DNA of 8,838 nt. Source: Wenzhouxiangella sp. (GTDB taxonomy: Bacteria; Pseudomonadota; Gammaproteobacteria; Xanthomonadales; Wenzhouxiangellaceae). The stretch covers positions 1 to 8,838 of the forward strand of contig SKKV01000177.1 in NCBI GenBank assembly GCA_007123575.1, read 5' to 3'. Under the pieces are notes generated by a model, which was not told the origin of the DNA, did no database searches, and was given only the letters and a program-made list of their open reading frames with translations. Shown here in pieces: positions 1 through 6,176 of the stretch (its first letter is position 1; every line of letters begins with the position of its first letter). The position numbers were made by a program, and so were the translations under genes.

Positions 1-1416
1 AAAGCCCAACCGAGCCAGTTCCGATCCGTGTTTCTCAACCGCGCGCGCCTCGCGCTCGGAAACGGCCAGCCGCTCCGGCACCAGCAGGCGCTGGGAGCGC
101 ACCCGGTCTTCGCCCCAGGTGCGCTTGAGCTGTTCATAAACGATGCGCTCGTGGGCCGCATGCATATCCACCACCACCAGACCGTGGGCGTTTTCGGCCA
201 GCACGAACACGCCGTGAATCTGGGCCACGGCAAAGCCCAGCGGCGGTATCGAATCATCCTGCTCTGTACTGCCGTGCTCGGGCGTTCTGGCCAGCTGGGC
301 GTAGCGCGCCACGCTGTCAGCAACACTCAAACCCAGCCCACCTTGCTGCGCAGGCGGGCCGCCTGACGACGCTCCGGCCTGAAATGGCACCCGAGTTGGG
401 GCCGCTTCAGTGTGACCGGGCCGGGTGTCGGCCAGGGCGCGATTAATGGTCGAAAACAGAAAGTCATGGACCAGGCGACCATCCCGAAACCGTACTTCGG
501 TCTTCTGCGGATGGACGTTGACATCAACCCGGCGCGGATCCAGGTTCAGCATCAATACGAAGGCCGGGTGGCGACCGTGGAACAGCACGTCGCGATAGGC
601 CTGGCGTATAGCGTGCGCGACCAGGCGGTCCCGGACCAGTCGACCGTTGACGAAGAAAAACTGCAGATCGGCCTGGCTGCGGGAGAAGCTCGGACGGGCT
701 ATCCAGCCCGACAAGCGCATCCCGGCATGCTCGTTTTCCAGGCTCAGCGCCTCGTCGACGAAAGCGCTGCCACAGACATCGCCCACCCGCCTGACCGCGC
801 CCGCCTCACCCTGGGCAGGCGGCAGACGGCGCACGACGCGGCCATTGTGGTGTAGCTCAAAAGCGACTTTGCTATTGGCCAGCGCCATACGTTTGACCAG
901 CTCATCGATATGGTTGAATTCCGTGCGCTCAGTGCGCAAGAACTTGCGCCGGGCCGGCGTGTTGTAGAACAGATCGCGTACTTCGATGACGGTGCCGGCG
1001 GCCAGCCCTGCCGGGCGCGGACCGCTAACCTGACCGCCTTCCGCTTCGATCTCATAGCCGGAGTCGGCATCAGCCGAGCGCGAGGCAATGCGCATTCGCG
1101 CCACCGAAGCGATGGAGGCCAGCGCCTCACCGCGGAAACCCAAACTGGCCACGCCTTCGAGATCTTCCAGGCAGCTGATCTTGCTGGTCGCATGCGGTCG
1201 CAGCGCCAGCGGCAGCTGCTCGCCCGGAATGCCGCCGCCATCATCACTGATCCGAATCCGGCGCATCCCCCCCTGCTCTACCTCGACCCGAATGCGCTCG
1301 GCCCCCGCGTCGACGCTATTTTCGACCAACTCCTTGACCACCGACGCCGGACGTTCGACCACCTCACCGGCCGCAATCTGGTTAACAAGATGCTCGGACA
1401 ACTGACGAATAGGCAT
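1..1416 (-). CDS. mutL: DNA mismatch repair protein MutL (C-terminus cut by window edge)
   Basis: MutL couples mismatch recognition by MutS to strand incision. The visible 472 codons run from an ATG at 1416 to the left edge without a stop; the family is usually about 600-650 residues, so the end of the C-terminal domain is missing. GHKL ATPase motifs are all present: NQIAAGEVVE at residues 12-21, Glu29 and Asn33 in KELVENS, DDGGGI at 58-63, ATSKI at 76-80 and LGFRGEA at 92-98. A variable linker follows at roughly 335-395. The C-terminal domain then begins and contains DMHAAHERIVYE at 417-428, which fits the metal-binding endonuclease motif DQHA(X)2E(X)4E. The start is fixed by the family N-terminus MPIRQL. 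I see no good Shine-Dalgarno sequence before it. It lies downstream of amiB, the classic order, but 275 bases away rather than tightly coupled. Confidence 0.97.
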   Translation of the reverse strand, partial: MPIRQLSEHLVNQIAAGEVVERPASVVKELVENSVDAGAERIRVEVEQGGMRRIRISDDGGGIPGEQLPLALRPHATSKISCLEDLEGVASLGFRGEALASIASVARMRIASRSADADSGYEIEAEGGQVSGPRPAGLAAGTVIEVRDLFYNTPARRKFLRTERTEFNHIDELVKRMALANSKVAFELHHNGRVVRRLPPAQGEAGAVRRVGDVCGSAFVDEALSLENEHAGMRLSGWIARPSFSRSQADLQFFFVNGRLVRDRLVAHAIRQAYRDVLFHGRHPAFVLMLNLDPRRVDVNVHPQKTEVRFRDGRLVHDFLFSTINRALADTRPGHTEAAPTRVPFQAGASSGGPPAQQGGLGLSVADSVARYAQLARTPEHGSTEQDDSIPPLGFAVAQIHGVFVLAENAHGLVVVDMHAAHERIVYEQLKRTWGEDRVRSQRLLVPERLAVSEREARAVEKHGSELARLGF

Positions 1417-1453
1417 GAATGAACTTGGTGCTTGGGAGGCGAAAAGAATCAGC

Positions 1454-1474
1454 AAGCGCTTATGGTAAACGCTT
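1454..1474. repeat. Near-perfect 21-base palindrome upstream of mutL
   Basis: The arms AAGCGCTTA (1454-1462) and TAAACGCTT (1466-1474) are inverted copies matching at 8 of 9 positions around a TGG centre. The single mismatch becomes a G-U pair in RNA made from the minus strand. It sits 37 bases upstream of the mutL start, so it could be a regulator binding site or a small leader hairpin. No run of T follows it, so it is not an intrinsic terminator. The role is inference. Confidence 0.4.
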
Positions 1475-1523
1475 TGGAAAAGCAACACCCGCAAAACTCA
1501 GCTCGCTTGGCGTTGTGTCCCAG

Positions 1524-1557
1524 CAGGCGCTGACAACCATTCCGAGATTGACGCCTG
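1524..1557. repeat. Short inverted repeat in the amiB-mutL spacer
   Basis: CAGGCG (1524-1529) and CGCCTG (1552-1557) are perfect inverted copies around a 22-base centre. The centre can pair a little more (CAA against TTG, with bulged bases). On its own this is weak, but it lies next to the much longer inverted repeat at 1565-1635 and may belong to the same repeat unit. Confidence 0.35.
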
Positions 1558-1564
1558 AAAGCCA

Positions 1565-1635
1565 TCCTCGGGTGGGGGATTTCGCTGAAGGCCTCGCCAC
1601 CGCGTCGAACTAAAGCGGAATCCACCGCCCGAGGA
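1565..1635 (+). repeat. Long imperfect inverted repeat (22-base arms) between amiB and mutL
   Basis: The arms at 1565-1586 and 1614-1635 are inverted copies matching at 19 of 22 positions, with a 27-base loop. Read as plus-strand RNA, two of the three differences are G-U pairs (1573 with 1627, 1582 with 1618), leaving one mismatch (1576 with 1624). Read as minus-strand RNA, the same two become A-C mismatches. No T-run follows on either strand, so it is not an intrinsic terminator. A further perfect 5-base stem (GACAG 1634-1638 with CTGTC 1647-1651) overlaps the right arm. A REP- or MITE-like interspersed repeat or a structured RNA would explain it. Nothing in the spacer 1417-1691 reads as a convincing protein. 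Confidence 0.6.
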
Positions 1636-1691
1636 CAGCCTAATCCCTGTCGAAGCCCGTCCCCTGAGACACGATGCTAAACAGTTCCCCC

Positions 1692-2996
1692 TCAACTCCC
1701 AGCAGGAATCACCAACACCGCACCAGGATGAATCACATCACCATTGAGATTGTTCGCTTCCCGAAGCTGATTGACACTGACCTGGTAGCGACGTGCAATC
1801 ACTCCCAATGTGTCACCACGCTCGACCACATGCCGATCCCGGCTGCGATTGGCCGCAAACCAGGTACCCTGCGGGGCGGTGCGCATGAAATGGCCGTGGA
1901 CACCTGAAGCAATGGCGGTTGCAACCCGCCGCCGGTGCTCGGTATTGTTGAGGTTCTGTTCATCCTGCGGATTGCTAATAAACCCGACCTCGATCAGTAC
2001 GCTGGGCACATCCGGCGACCTGAGAACAACGAAATTGGCCCGCTCGACCCGTGAGCGATGCCGCCGCCCTACGCTCCCTAATTGATCAAGAATCTTTTCT
2101 GCGGCATTGTTGCTGTATTCCAGCGCGGCACTCTGAGACAAATCCAGTAGCACCGAACTGAGCATATCATCGCCGCGATCCAGGCGAACCCCTCCCACCA
2201 GATCGGACTGGTTCTCGCGCTTGGCGAGCAGTCGCGCCGCCTCACTGGAGGCACCGCTGCGCGACAGCACGTACACCGAACTGCCGCGAACCCGAAAGTC
2301 GCGGAAGGCATCGGCATGAATGGACAAGAACAGATCGGCCTGAGCCTGGCGAGCACGGTCATAGCGCTCTTGCAGCGGCACAAAGTAATCGCCGGTTCGA
2401 ATCAGAACGGCTCGCATCCCCGGCATGTCGTTGATCCGTCGCTCAAGCTCGCGCGCGATCGCCAGGGTGACTTCCTTTTCAAAGGTCCCACCGGGGCCAA
2501 CCGCGCCAGGATCTTCACCGCCATGACCAGGATCAATGGCGACAATCATCTCACGCTGGCCATTATGGGCCGAACGAACCACTTCGCGAACCCGTTCCGC
2601 GGGCGTCTGCGCGTTTTCCGGAATTAAATCAATGACGAGCCGGTGACCGTACTCCCCGGCTGGGTCGAGCAAGAAGCTTTGTGGCTTCACCGACCCTTCC
2701 AAGTCAAACACAACACGCAAATCAACACCGTTCCTGATGCCGTGACGAACGCTCGTTATGACGCCGCCGCGATCAGAATTGAAGGGCAATTCGCCACGAA
2801 TACTCGTCGAGTCGATATCAATCACCACTCGGGAGGGGTTGTCCAGGGTGAACAATCGGTAATCGACGCGGCTTTCCAGATCCAACACGGCGCGGGTACT
2901 GTCCGGTCCGGCCCAGACGCGCAGATTTTGCACCTCGCCCGCGAGGGCGGGGGCGCTGAACACGATCAGGACCAGGACTGTACCGAGAAAACGCAT
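1692..2996 (-). CDS. amiB: N-acetylmuramoyl-L-alanine amidase, AMIN + Amidase_3 + LysM (AmiB type)
   Basis: This periplasmic zinc amidase cuts the amide bond between N-acetylmuramic acid and the stem peptide, splitting septal peptidoglycan during daughter-cell separation. Residues 1-19 form a signal peptide ending in ALA. An AMIN domain (about 22-124) should target it to the septum. Amidase_3 spans about 150-370, with zinc ligands His158 (DPGHGG), Glu173 and His227 (SIHADA) and the catalytic Glu336 (LIEVGF). The stretch at about 249-300 between His227 and Glu336 resembles the inhibitory helix insert of amidases controlled by EnvC or NlpD. A C-terminal LysM domain occupies about 388-431. The C-terminal LysM and the mutL neighbour point to AmiB rather than AmiC, and 434 residues is normal. 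The ATG at 2996 follows GAGGA at 3003-3007. A likely activator, nlpD, lies two genes upstream. Confidence 0.96.
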   Translation of the reverse strand: MRFLGTVLVLIVFSAPALAGEVQNLRVWAGPDSTRAVLDLESRVDYRLFTLDNPSRVVIDIDSTSIRGELPFNSDRGGVITSVRHGIRNGVDLRVVFDLEGSVKPQSFLLDPAGEYGHRLVIDLIPENAQTPAERVREVVRSAHNGQREMIVAIDPGHGGEDPGAVGPGGTFEKEVTLAIARELERRINDMPGMRAVLIRTGDYFVPLQERYDRARQAQADLFLSIHADAFRDFRVRGSSVYVLSRSGASSEAARLLAKRENQSDLVGGVRLDRGDDMLSSVLLDLSQSAALEYSNNAAEKILDQLGSVGRRHRSRVERANFVVLRSPDVPSVLIEVGFISNPQDEQNLNNTEHRRRVATAIASGVHGHFMRTAPQGTWFAANRSRDRHVVERGDTLGVIARRYQVSVNQLREANNLNGDVIHPGAVLVIPAGS

Positions 2997-3002
2997 GAGC
3001 CG

Positions 3003-3007
3003 TCCTC
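3003..3007 (-). promoter_or_regulatory. Shine-Dalgarno site of amiB
   Basis: The minus strand reads GAGGA six bases before the amiB ATG. It supports the start at 2996, which also gives a clean signal peptide. Confidence 0.7.
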
Positions 3008-3038
3008 TTCATCTGCGCAAAACATGCCGACGCTGGCA

Positions 3039-3067
3039 ATCATGCATCCGAAAACTCAGAAAATCAA
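3039..3067 (-). promoter_or_regulatory. Probable sigma-70 promoter of amiB
   Basis: On the minus strand, TTGATT (3062-3067, 4 of 6 to the -35 consensus) is followed after exactly 17 bases by CATGAT (3039-3044, 4 of 6 to the -10 consensus). Transcription would begin near 3032, giving a leader of about 35 bases before the amiB ATG. The 160-base spacer between nsrR and amiB is noticeably more AT-rich than its surroundings, as expected for a promoter region. Prediction by eye only. Confidence 0.45.
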
Positions 3068-3156
3068 GAGAAAACGGCTAGATAGGACACCTTTTGAAGA
3101 CTTTTTCTTGGAAAAACACTTGTTCGTCCCGGATGGCGCTATGATTTCTCTGGCTT

Positions 3157-3618
3157 TCAGCACTCAGGCAACAGTGGCGATTCATCGACTTTGAGCAATA
3201 GACGCAGGCTGTCTGCAGTAGCCGGCTCGGTCAGATCAGCCAGCGTGACCTGGTTCAGTGCATCAATGAAAGCCTTGAGCGCCACGTCCAGCGCTCCCGC
3301 GAGACGGCAAGCCGAAGAGATTACACAGATTCCACCTGGCCGCATGCACTCGACCAAATCCATATCAGGCTCCATCGCAACCACCACGGTACCCAATCGA
3401 ATCCGCTCGGGCGCTCGCGCCAGGCTGATACCTCCACCAACGCCGCGAACAGCATCCACGTAGCCCAGCGCCGCCAACTGCTGAACCACCTTCATCAGGT
3501 GATTGCGAGAAATGCCGTAGGCCTGGGAAATTTCCCGGATCGTACAGCGGCCCTGGCCTTGGACAGACAGATACATCAACACTCGAAGACCGTAATCGGT
3601 ATAGCGGGTAACTCTCAC
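3157..3618 (-). CDS. nsrR: Rrf2-family Fe-S transcriptional regulator, NsrR-like
   Basis: NsrR is a repressor whose Fe-S cluster senses nitric oxide; loss of the cluster releases NO-detoxification and repair genes. The 153-residue product has the family N-terminus with TDYGLR (Asp8 is a cluster ligand in studied NsrR proteins), a winged helix-turn-helix including SRNHLMKVV at 37-45, the wing RGVGGGISLA at 58-67, and cysteines at 91, 98 and 104. The SRNH helix and TDYGLR fit NsrR better than IscR or RirA. The start is GTG at 3618, preceded by GAGG (3625-3628) at six bases. It lies 97 bases after nlpD. A TATAAG at 3677-3682 could be a -10 element, but I see no matching -35. I found no clear NsrR site (AAGATGYATTT) in the flanking spacers and no NO-related gene in the window. 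Confidence 0.85.
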   Translation of the reverse strand: MRVTRYTDYGLRVLMYLSVQGQGRCTIREISQAYGISRNHLMKVVQQLAALGYVDAVRGVGGGISLARAPERIRLGTVVVAMEPDMDLVECMRPGGICVISSACRLAGALDVALKAFIDALNQVTLADLTEPATADSLRLLLKVDESPLLPEC

Positions 3619-3714
3619 AGATAACCTCGGATTGTCTCATTCTGGCGATCTTGACCAAGCATCGCCTACCCAAAGACTTATACCGTGATTGATGTGAGCA
3701 CCGCTTGCGCTGGC

Positions 3715-4620
3715 TCAATTTCGGTGAGGAAGAAAGCGAAGTGGATCTTCGGCTTGACCGTTGCGACGAATCTCGAAGTGAAGAATCTCATCGTCACGCT
3801 CATTCATTCCCATCTCTGCGATGGGCTGGCCTCGACGAACACGGTCCCCTTCCTCCACCAACCGGCGACTGTTGTGCCCATAGGCCGACAGCATGCTTTC
3901 GGAGTGTTTAATGATCACCAACTCACCGTATCCGATCAATGCCGTGCCGCTGTAAACAACCTCGCCATCGGCAGCAGCAAGCACGGGTTGCCCCTGCCTA
4001 CCTGCAATACCCAGACCCCGGCGAGTCGCGGCCGGATCGAATAGCCGCTGGACCGACCCGTCGGTTGGCCATTGCCAATCAATGCCAGCCACATTGCGAG
4101 TTGTGGAACTGGCGGTGCTGGCGGAGCTCGCTGGCGCCGGCTGCGATGCAGCCGGCGGTGAGGACTCGACTTCAGAAGCTGGCGTCGATGCGCGCGGCCT
4201 GGGCGATGCCGTGGGTGGCGTCGGCCTCGACCCGGGTTGACCGGACGATGCAGGGGCGGGGCGCGTTGCGGCAACTGCAGGAGGCTCGCTCAAACGAAGT
4301 TCTTGCCCTGGCCGAATGGTATACGGGGCCTGGATGCCATTCCAATCAGCAACGCGACGCCAATCCAGGCCATAACGGAAAGATATCGAATACAAGGTGT
4401 CACCGCGCCGAACCTCGTAAACGGGCGGCGCCGGTTGCGGCTGTGCCGCTGGCGTTGTCGGTCGTTGCGCGGGCGACCGATCCTCCACGGGCGCAAATTG
4501 ACGCGGAGCGCATGCAGCCAGCAGGCAAAAAACAAGTACCACGCCGACAATGACAAGCACCGAGCGTGCATAAACGTGCCCGGACGCCAAATGCAGTGCC
4601 GGCCAATCTGCGCTTTGCAC
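3715..4620 (-). CDS. nlpD: Lipoprotein NlpD, LysM + degenerate LytM (M23) domain, murein amidase activator
   Basis: NlpD is an outer-membrane lipoprotein that switches on a septal amidase and does not itself cut peptidoglycan. A hydrophobic segment at 21-36 leads to the lipobox LAAC, with lipidated Cys37. LysM spans 67-110, then a Pro/Ala/Ser/Thr-rich linker (about 112-178) and a LytM domain (about 183-297). The LytM zinc site is broken: the HxxxD position reads RRGLG (200-204), and the first His of HxH is Ile279 (ILHFEI), though His249 and His281 remain. This agrees with an activator role. The start is GTG at 4620, overlapping the pcm stop as TAGTG, with AAGGGG (4628-4633) seven bases upstream. 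A TTG ten codons later would give a shorter, more usual signal peptide but has no ribosome site. The gene order surE-pcm-nlpD is classic; rpoS does not follow. Confidence 0.95.
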   Translation of the reverse strand: MQSADWPALHLASGHVYARSVLVIVGVVLVFCLLAACAPRQFAPVEDRSPAQRPTTPAAQPQPAPPVYEVRRGDTLYSISFRYGLDWRRVADWNGIQAPYTIRPGQELRLSEPPAVAATRPAPASSGQPGSRPTPPTASPRPRASTPASEVESSPPAASQPAPASSASTASSTTRNVAGIDWQWPTDGSVQRLFDPAATRRGLGIAGRQGQPVLAAADGEVVYSGTALIGYGELVIIKHSESMLSAYGHNSRRLVEEGDRVRRGQPIAEMGMNERDDEILHFEIRRNGQAEDPLRFLPHRN

Positions 4621-5279
4621 TACTCAACCCCTTCAAGCAGCGGCACAAAAACCACCGCTCCAAGATCCTCACGCTGAAAGCCCGTCCGCGACCTGGTCGT
4701 CCGAATCAAACGCTGATGGCTCCCACTTTGCTCTGGTGCAACCATCACGCCACCCTCGGACAGTTGATCGAGCAGGCTCTCCGGTATCACCCCACCAGCC
4801 GTGACGACAATGGCGTCGAAAGGGGCCTGGCTGGGCCACCCGGCCAGGCCATCGCAGTGACGAACAAAAACATTGTGCAAACCCAGGCTGTGAAAACGCT
4901 GCCGAGCAGAGCGAGCCAACTCACTGATCCGCTCAGTTGTAAAAACGCGATCAGCCACGCTGGCCAGAACTGCCGCCTGGTAACCCGAGCCAGTTCCTAT
5001 TTCCAGCACCTTGCCAGGACGCCCGCCCCGAATGACGGCCTCAGTCATTAACGCAACCACGTATGGCTGGGAAATGGTTTGTCCTCGCCCGATAGGAAGG
5101 GCAGAATCCTCGTAGGCGCGAGACGACAAGGCTTCGCCGACAAACAAGTGCCTTGGTGTGTCTGCGATGGCGTCAAGCACGGTCGGATCGGTGATCCCCT
5201 TGCCTCGCAAACGCTCGACCAGGCGGCGACGAGTTTTCTCAGAGGTCATGCCAATTCCCCGCAGCTCCAAGCTGACCAT
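4620..5279 (-). CDS. pcm: Protein-L-isoaspartate O-methyltransferase
   Basis: Pcm methylates abnormal L-isoaspartyl residues with S-adenosylmethionine, starting the repair of aged proteins in the cytoplasm. The 219-residue product carries the signature GQTISQPY (66-73, with the active-site Ser70), the SAM-binding motif I VLEIGTGSGY at 91-100, the acidic residue region TTERISEL at 114-121, and motif II FDAIVVTA at 154-161, all in family order. The ATG at 5279 overlaps the surE stop as TAATG, implying coupled translation. An ATG eleven codons in, at 5249, sits behind GGGGA and gives 209 residues, close to E. coli Pcm. I prefer the outer start because of the coupling and because RGIG before MTS resembles what I recall of longer family members. 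The choice remains open. Confidence 0.96.
   Translation of the reverse strand: MVSLELRGIGMTSEKTRRRLVERLRGKGITDPTVLDAIADTPRHLFVGEALSSRAYEDSALPIGRGQTISQPYVVALMTEAVIRGGRPGKVLEIGTGSGYQAAVLASVADRVFTTERISELARSARQRFHSLGLHNVFVRHCDGLAGWPSQAPFDAIVVTAGGVIPESLLDQLSEGGVMVAPEQSGSHQRLIRTTRSRTGFQREDLGAVVFVPLLEGVE
4628..4633 (-). promoter_or_regulatory. Shine-Dalgarno site deciding the nlpD GTG start
   Basis: The minus strand reads AAGGGG inside the last codons of pcm, seven bases before the GTG at 4620. It supports GTG initiation in the TAGTG overlap over the internal TTG. Confidence 0.6.
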
Positions 5280-6067
5280 TACGAACCGGTCCTGCCCTCG
5301 CTTTCACTCTGGTTGAGTCGCTCTATCCAGTGACTCACTTGGTCCAGTGCCTGATACCGGGTCAAGTCAACATGAATCGGGGTAACCGACACAAAACCTT
5401 GGCGAACGGCGTTGAAGTCAGTACCAGGGCCGTTGTCCTCCTCATCACCGGGCGGACCGACCCAGAAGAACTGTCGACCGCGCGGATCTTCGAGCGGAAT
5501 CACATCTTCCGAGCGATGCCGGTGGCCAAGGCGTGTGGTCTCGAAGCCCCGGATCTCAGACCAGGGCAGGTCGGGCACATTGACGTTTAGAATGGTATCG
5601 GCGGGCAGCGGCTCCGCCACCAACTGCTTCATCAAGATGCTGGCGGCCTCGGCGGCACTGTCATAATGACGAGGTCCCTTTTTTCCATACACGAGCGACA
5701 CGGCCATGGCCGGCAAGCCCAAGAAACGGCCCTCCATAGCGGCCGCCACGGTCCCTGAGTACAACACATCGTCGCCCAGATTGGCACCAGCATTGATTCC
5801 GGATACCACCATATCTGGCTCACCCTCGAGCAGGCCGGTGATCGCCACGTGGACGCAGTCAGTCGGCGTGCCGTAAACTTTGTAGCGGCCGTCCTCCTGA
5901 CGCTCGACCCGAATTGGCTGGTCAAGGGTCAGTGAATTGCTGGCACCCGACCGGTCTCTGTCCGGCGCAACCACGGTGACGCGGTCGCTGTGTTCGGCCA
6001 GACGTTTGGCCAGCAGTCGAATTCCCGGCGCATACACACCGTCATCGTTGGCTATGAGAACATGCAT
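5279..6067 (-). CDS. surE: 5'/3'-nucleotidase SurE
   Basis: SurE is a metal-dependent phosphatase acting on nucleoside monophosphates, linked to stationary-phase and stress survival. The 262-residue product shows the family metal ligands Asp8 and Asp9 (IANDDG), Ser40 in DRSGASNSLTL, and Asn92 in VVSGINAG, followed by NLGDDVLYSGTVAAAMEG at 97-114. The reading frame stays open to 6247, but the family N-terminus starts exactly at the ATG at 6067; the 60 residues above it have no family character. There is no strong Shine-Dalgarno before this ATG, only an AAGA directly in front of it. The stop overlaps the pcm start. surE is first in the surE-pcm-nlpD cluster and diverges from the Smr gene. Confidence 0.97.
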   Translation of the reverse strand: MHVLIANDDGVYAPGIRLLAKRLAEHSDRVTVVAPDRDRSGASNSLTLDQPIRVERQEDGRYKVYGTPTDCVHVAITGLLEGEPDMVVSGINAGANLGDDVLYSGTVAAAMEGRFLGLPAMAVSLVYGKKGPRHYDSAAEAASILMKQLVAEPLPADTILNVNVPDLPWSEIRGFETTRLGHRHRSEDVIPLEDPRGRQFFWVGPPGDEEDNGPGTDFNAVRQGFVSVTPIHVDLTRYQALDQVSHWIERLNQSESEGRTGS

Positions 6068-6095
6068 TCTTAATAAGGGCTCGGCGAAAGTCGTA

Positions 6096-6101
6096 ACTAT
6101 A
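6096..6101 (-). promoter_or_regulatory. Candidate -10 element of the surE-pcm-nlpD cluster
   Basis: On the minus strand TATAGT (5 of 6 to consensus), preceded by TG, stands 28 bases before the surE ATG in the 109-base divergent spacer. No recognisable -35 box lies 16-18 bases upstream, so the promoter may depend on an activator or the call may be wrong. Confidence 0.35.
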
Positions 6102-6163
6102 CAGCCAACCGCGCAAAACGGGCAGCCTGGAACGCCTCCTGAACCGTCAGTCGGATCAGTTAC

Positions 6164-6167
6164 GGAG
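6164..6167 (+). promoter_or_regulatory. Shine-Dalgarno site of the Smr gene
   Basis: GGAG stands nine bases before the ATG at 6177 and supports that start. Confidence 0.6.
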
Positions 6168-6176
6168 TGATTTTCG

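Noticed and set aside
910..1422. Plus-strand open frames across mutL (for example 412-855 and 910-1422)
   Set aside because: They are antisense to well-conserved MutL motifs, match no family I know, and are expected by chance in GC-rich coding DNA.
1419..1613. A possible small protein in the amiB-mutL spacer (64 codons, plus strand)
   Set aside because: It has no Shine-Dalgarno sequence, runs into the left arm of the inverted repeat and resembles nothing known. The spacer reads better as repeat or regulatory DNA.
1565..1635. Intrinsic terminator for amiB
   Set aside because: The stem is strong, but the loop is 27 bases and no T-run follows on either strand.
3101..3118. Inverted repeat TTTTTC-TTG-GAAAAA after nsrR as a terminator
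   Set aside because: The six-pair stem is almost entirely AT and too weak to terminate transcription.
2643..3194. A 183-codon plus-strand frame spanning the start of amiB, its promoter and the end of nsrR
   Set aside because: It runs through three unrelated minus-strand elements and shows no domain.
3619..3714. NsrR autoregulatory site or full promoter upstream of nsrR
   Set aside because: TATAAG at 3677-3682 is a fair -10 box, but no -35 box at proper spacing and no AAGATGYATTT-like half-site could be found.
3939..4553. A 204-codon plus-strand open frame opposite nlpD
   Set aside because: It mirrors the low-complexity Pro/Ala-rich linker of nlpD. Its composition is biased and no domain is recognisable.
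3715..4620. NlpD as an active LytM endopeptidase
   Set aside because: The HxxxD position reads RRGLG and the first His of HxH is Ile, so the zinc site is not complete.
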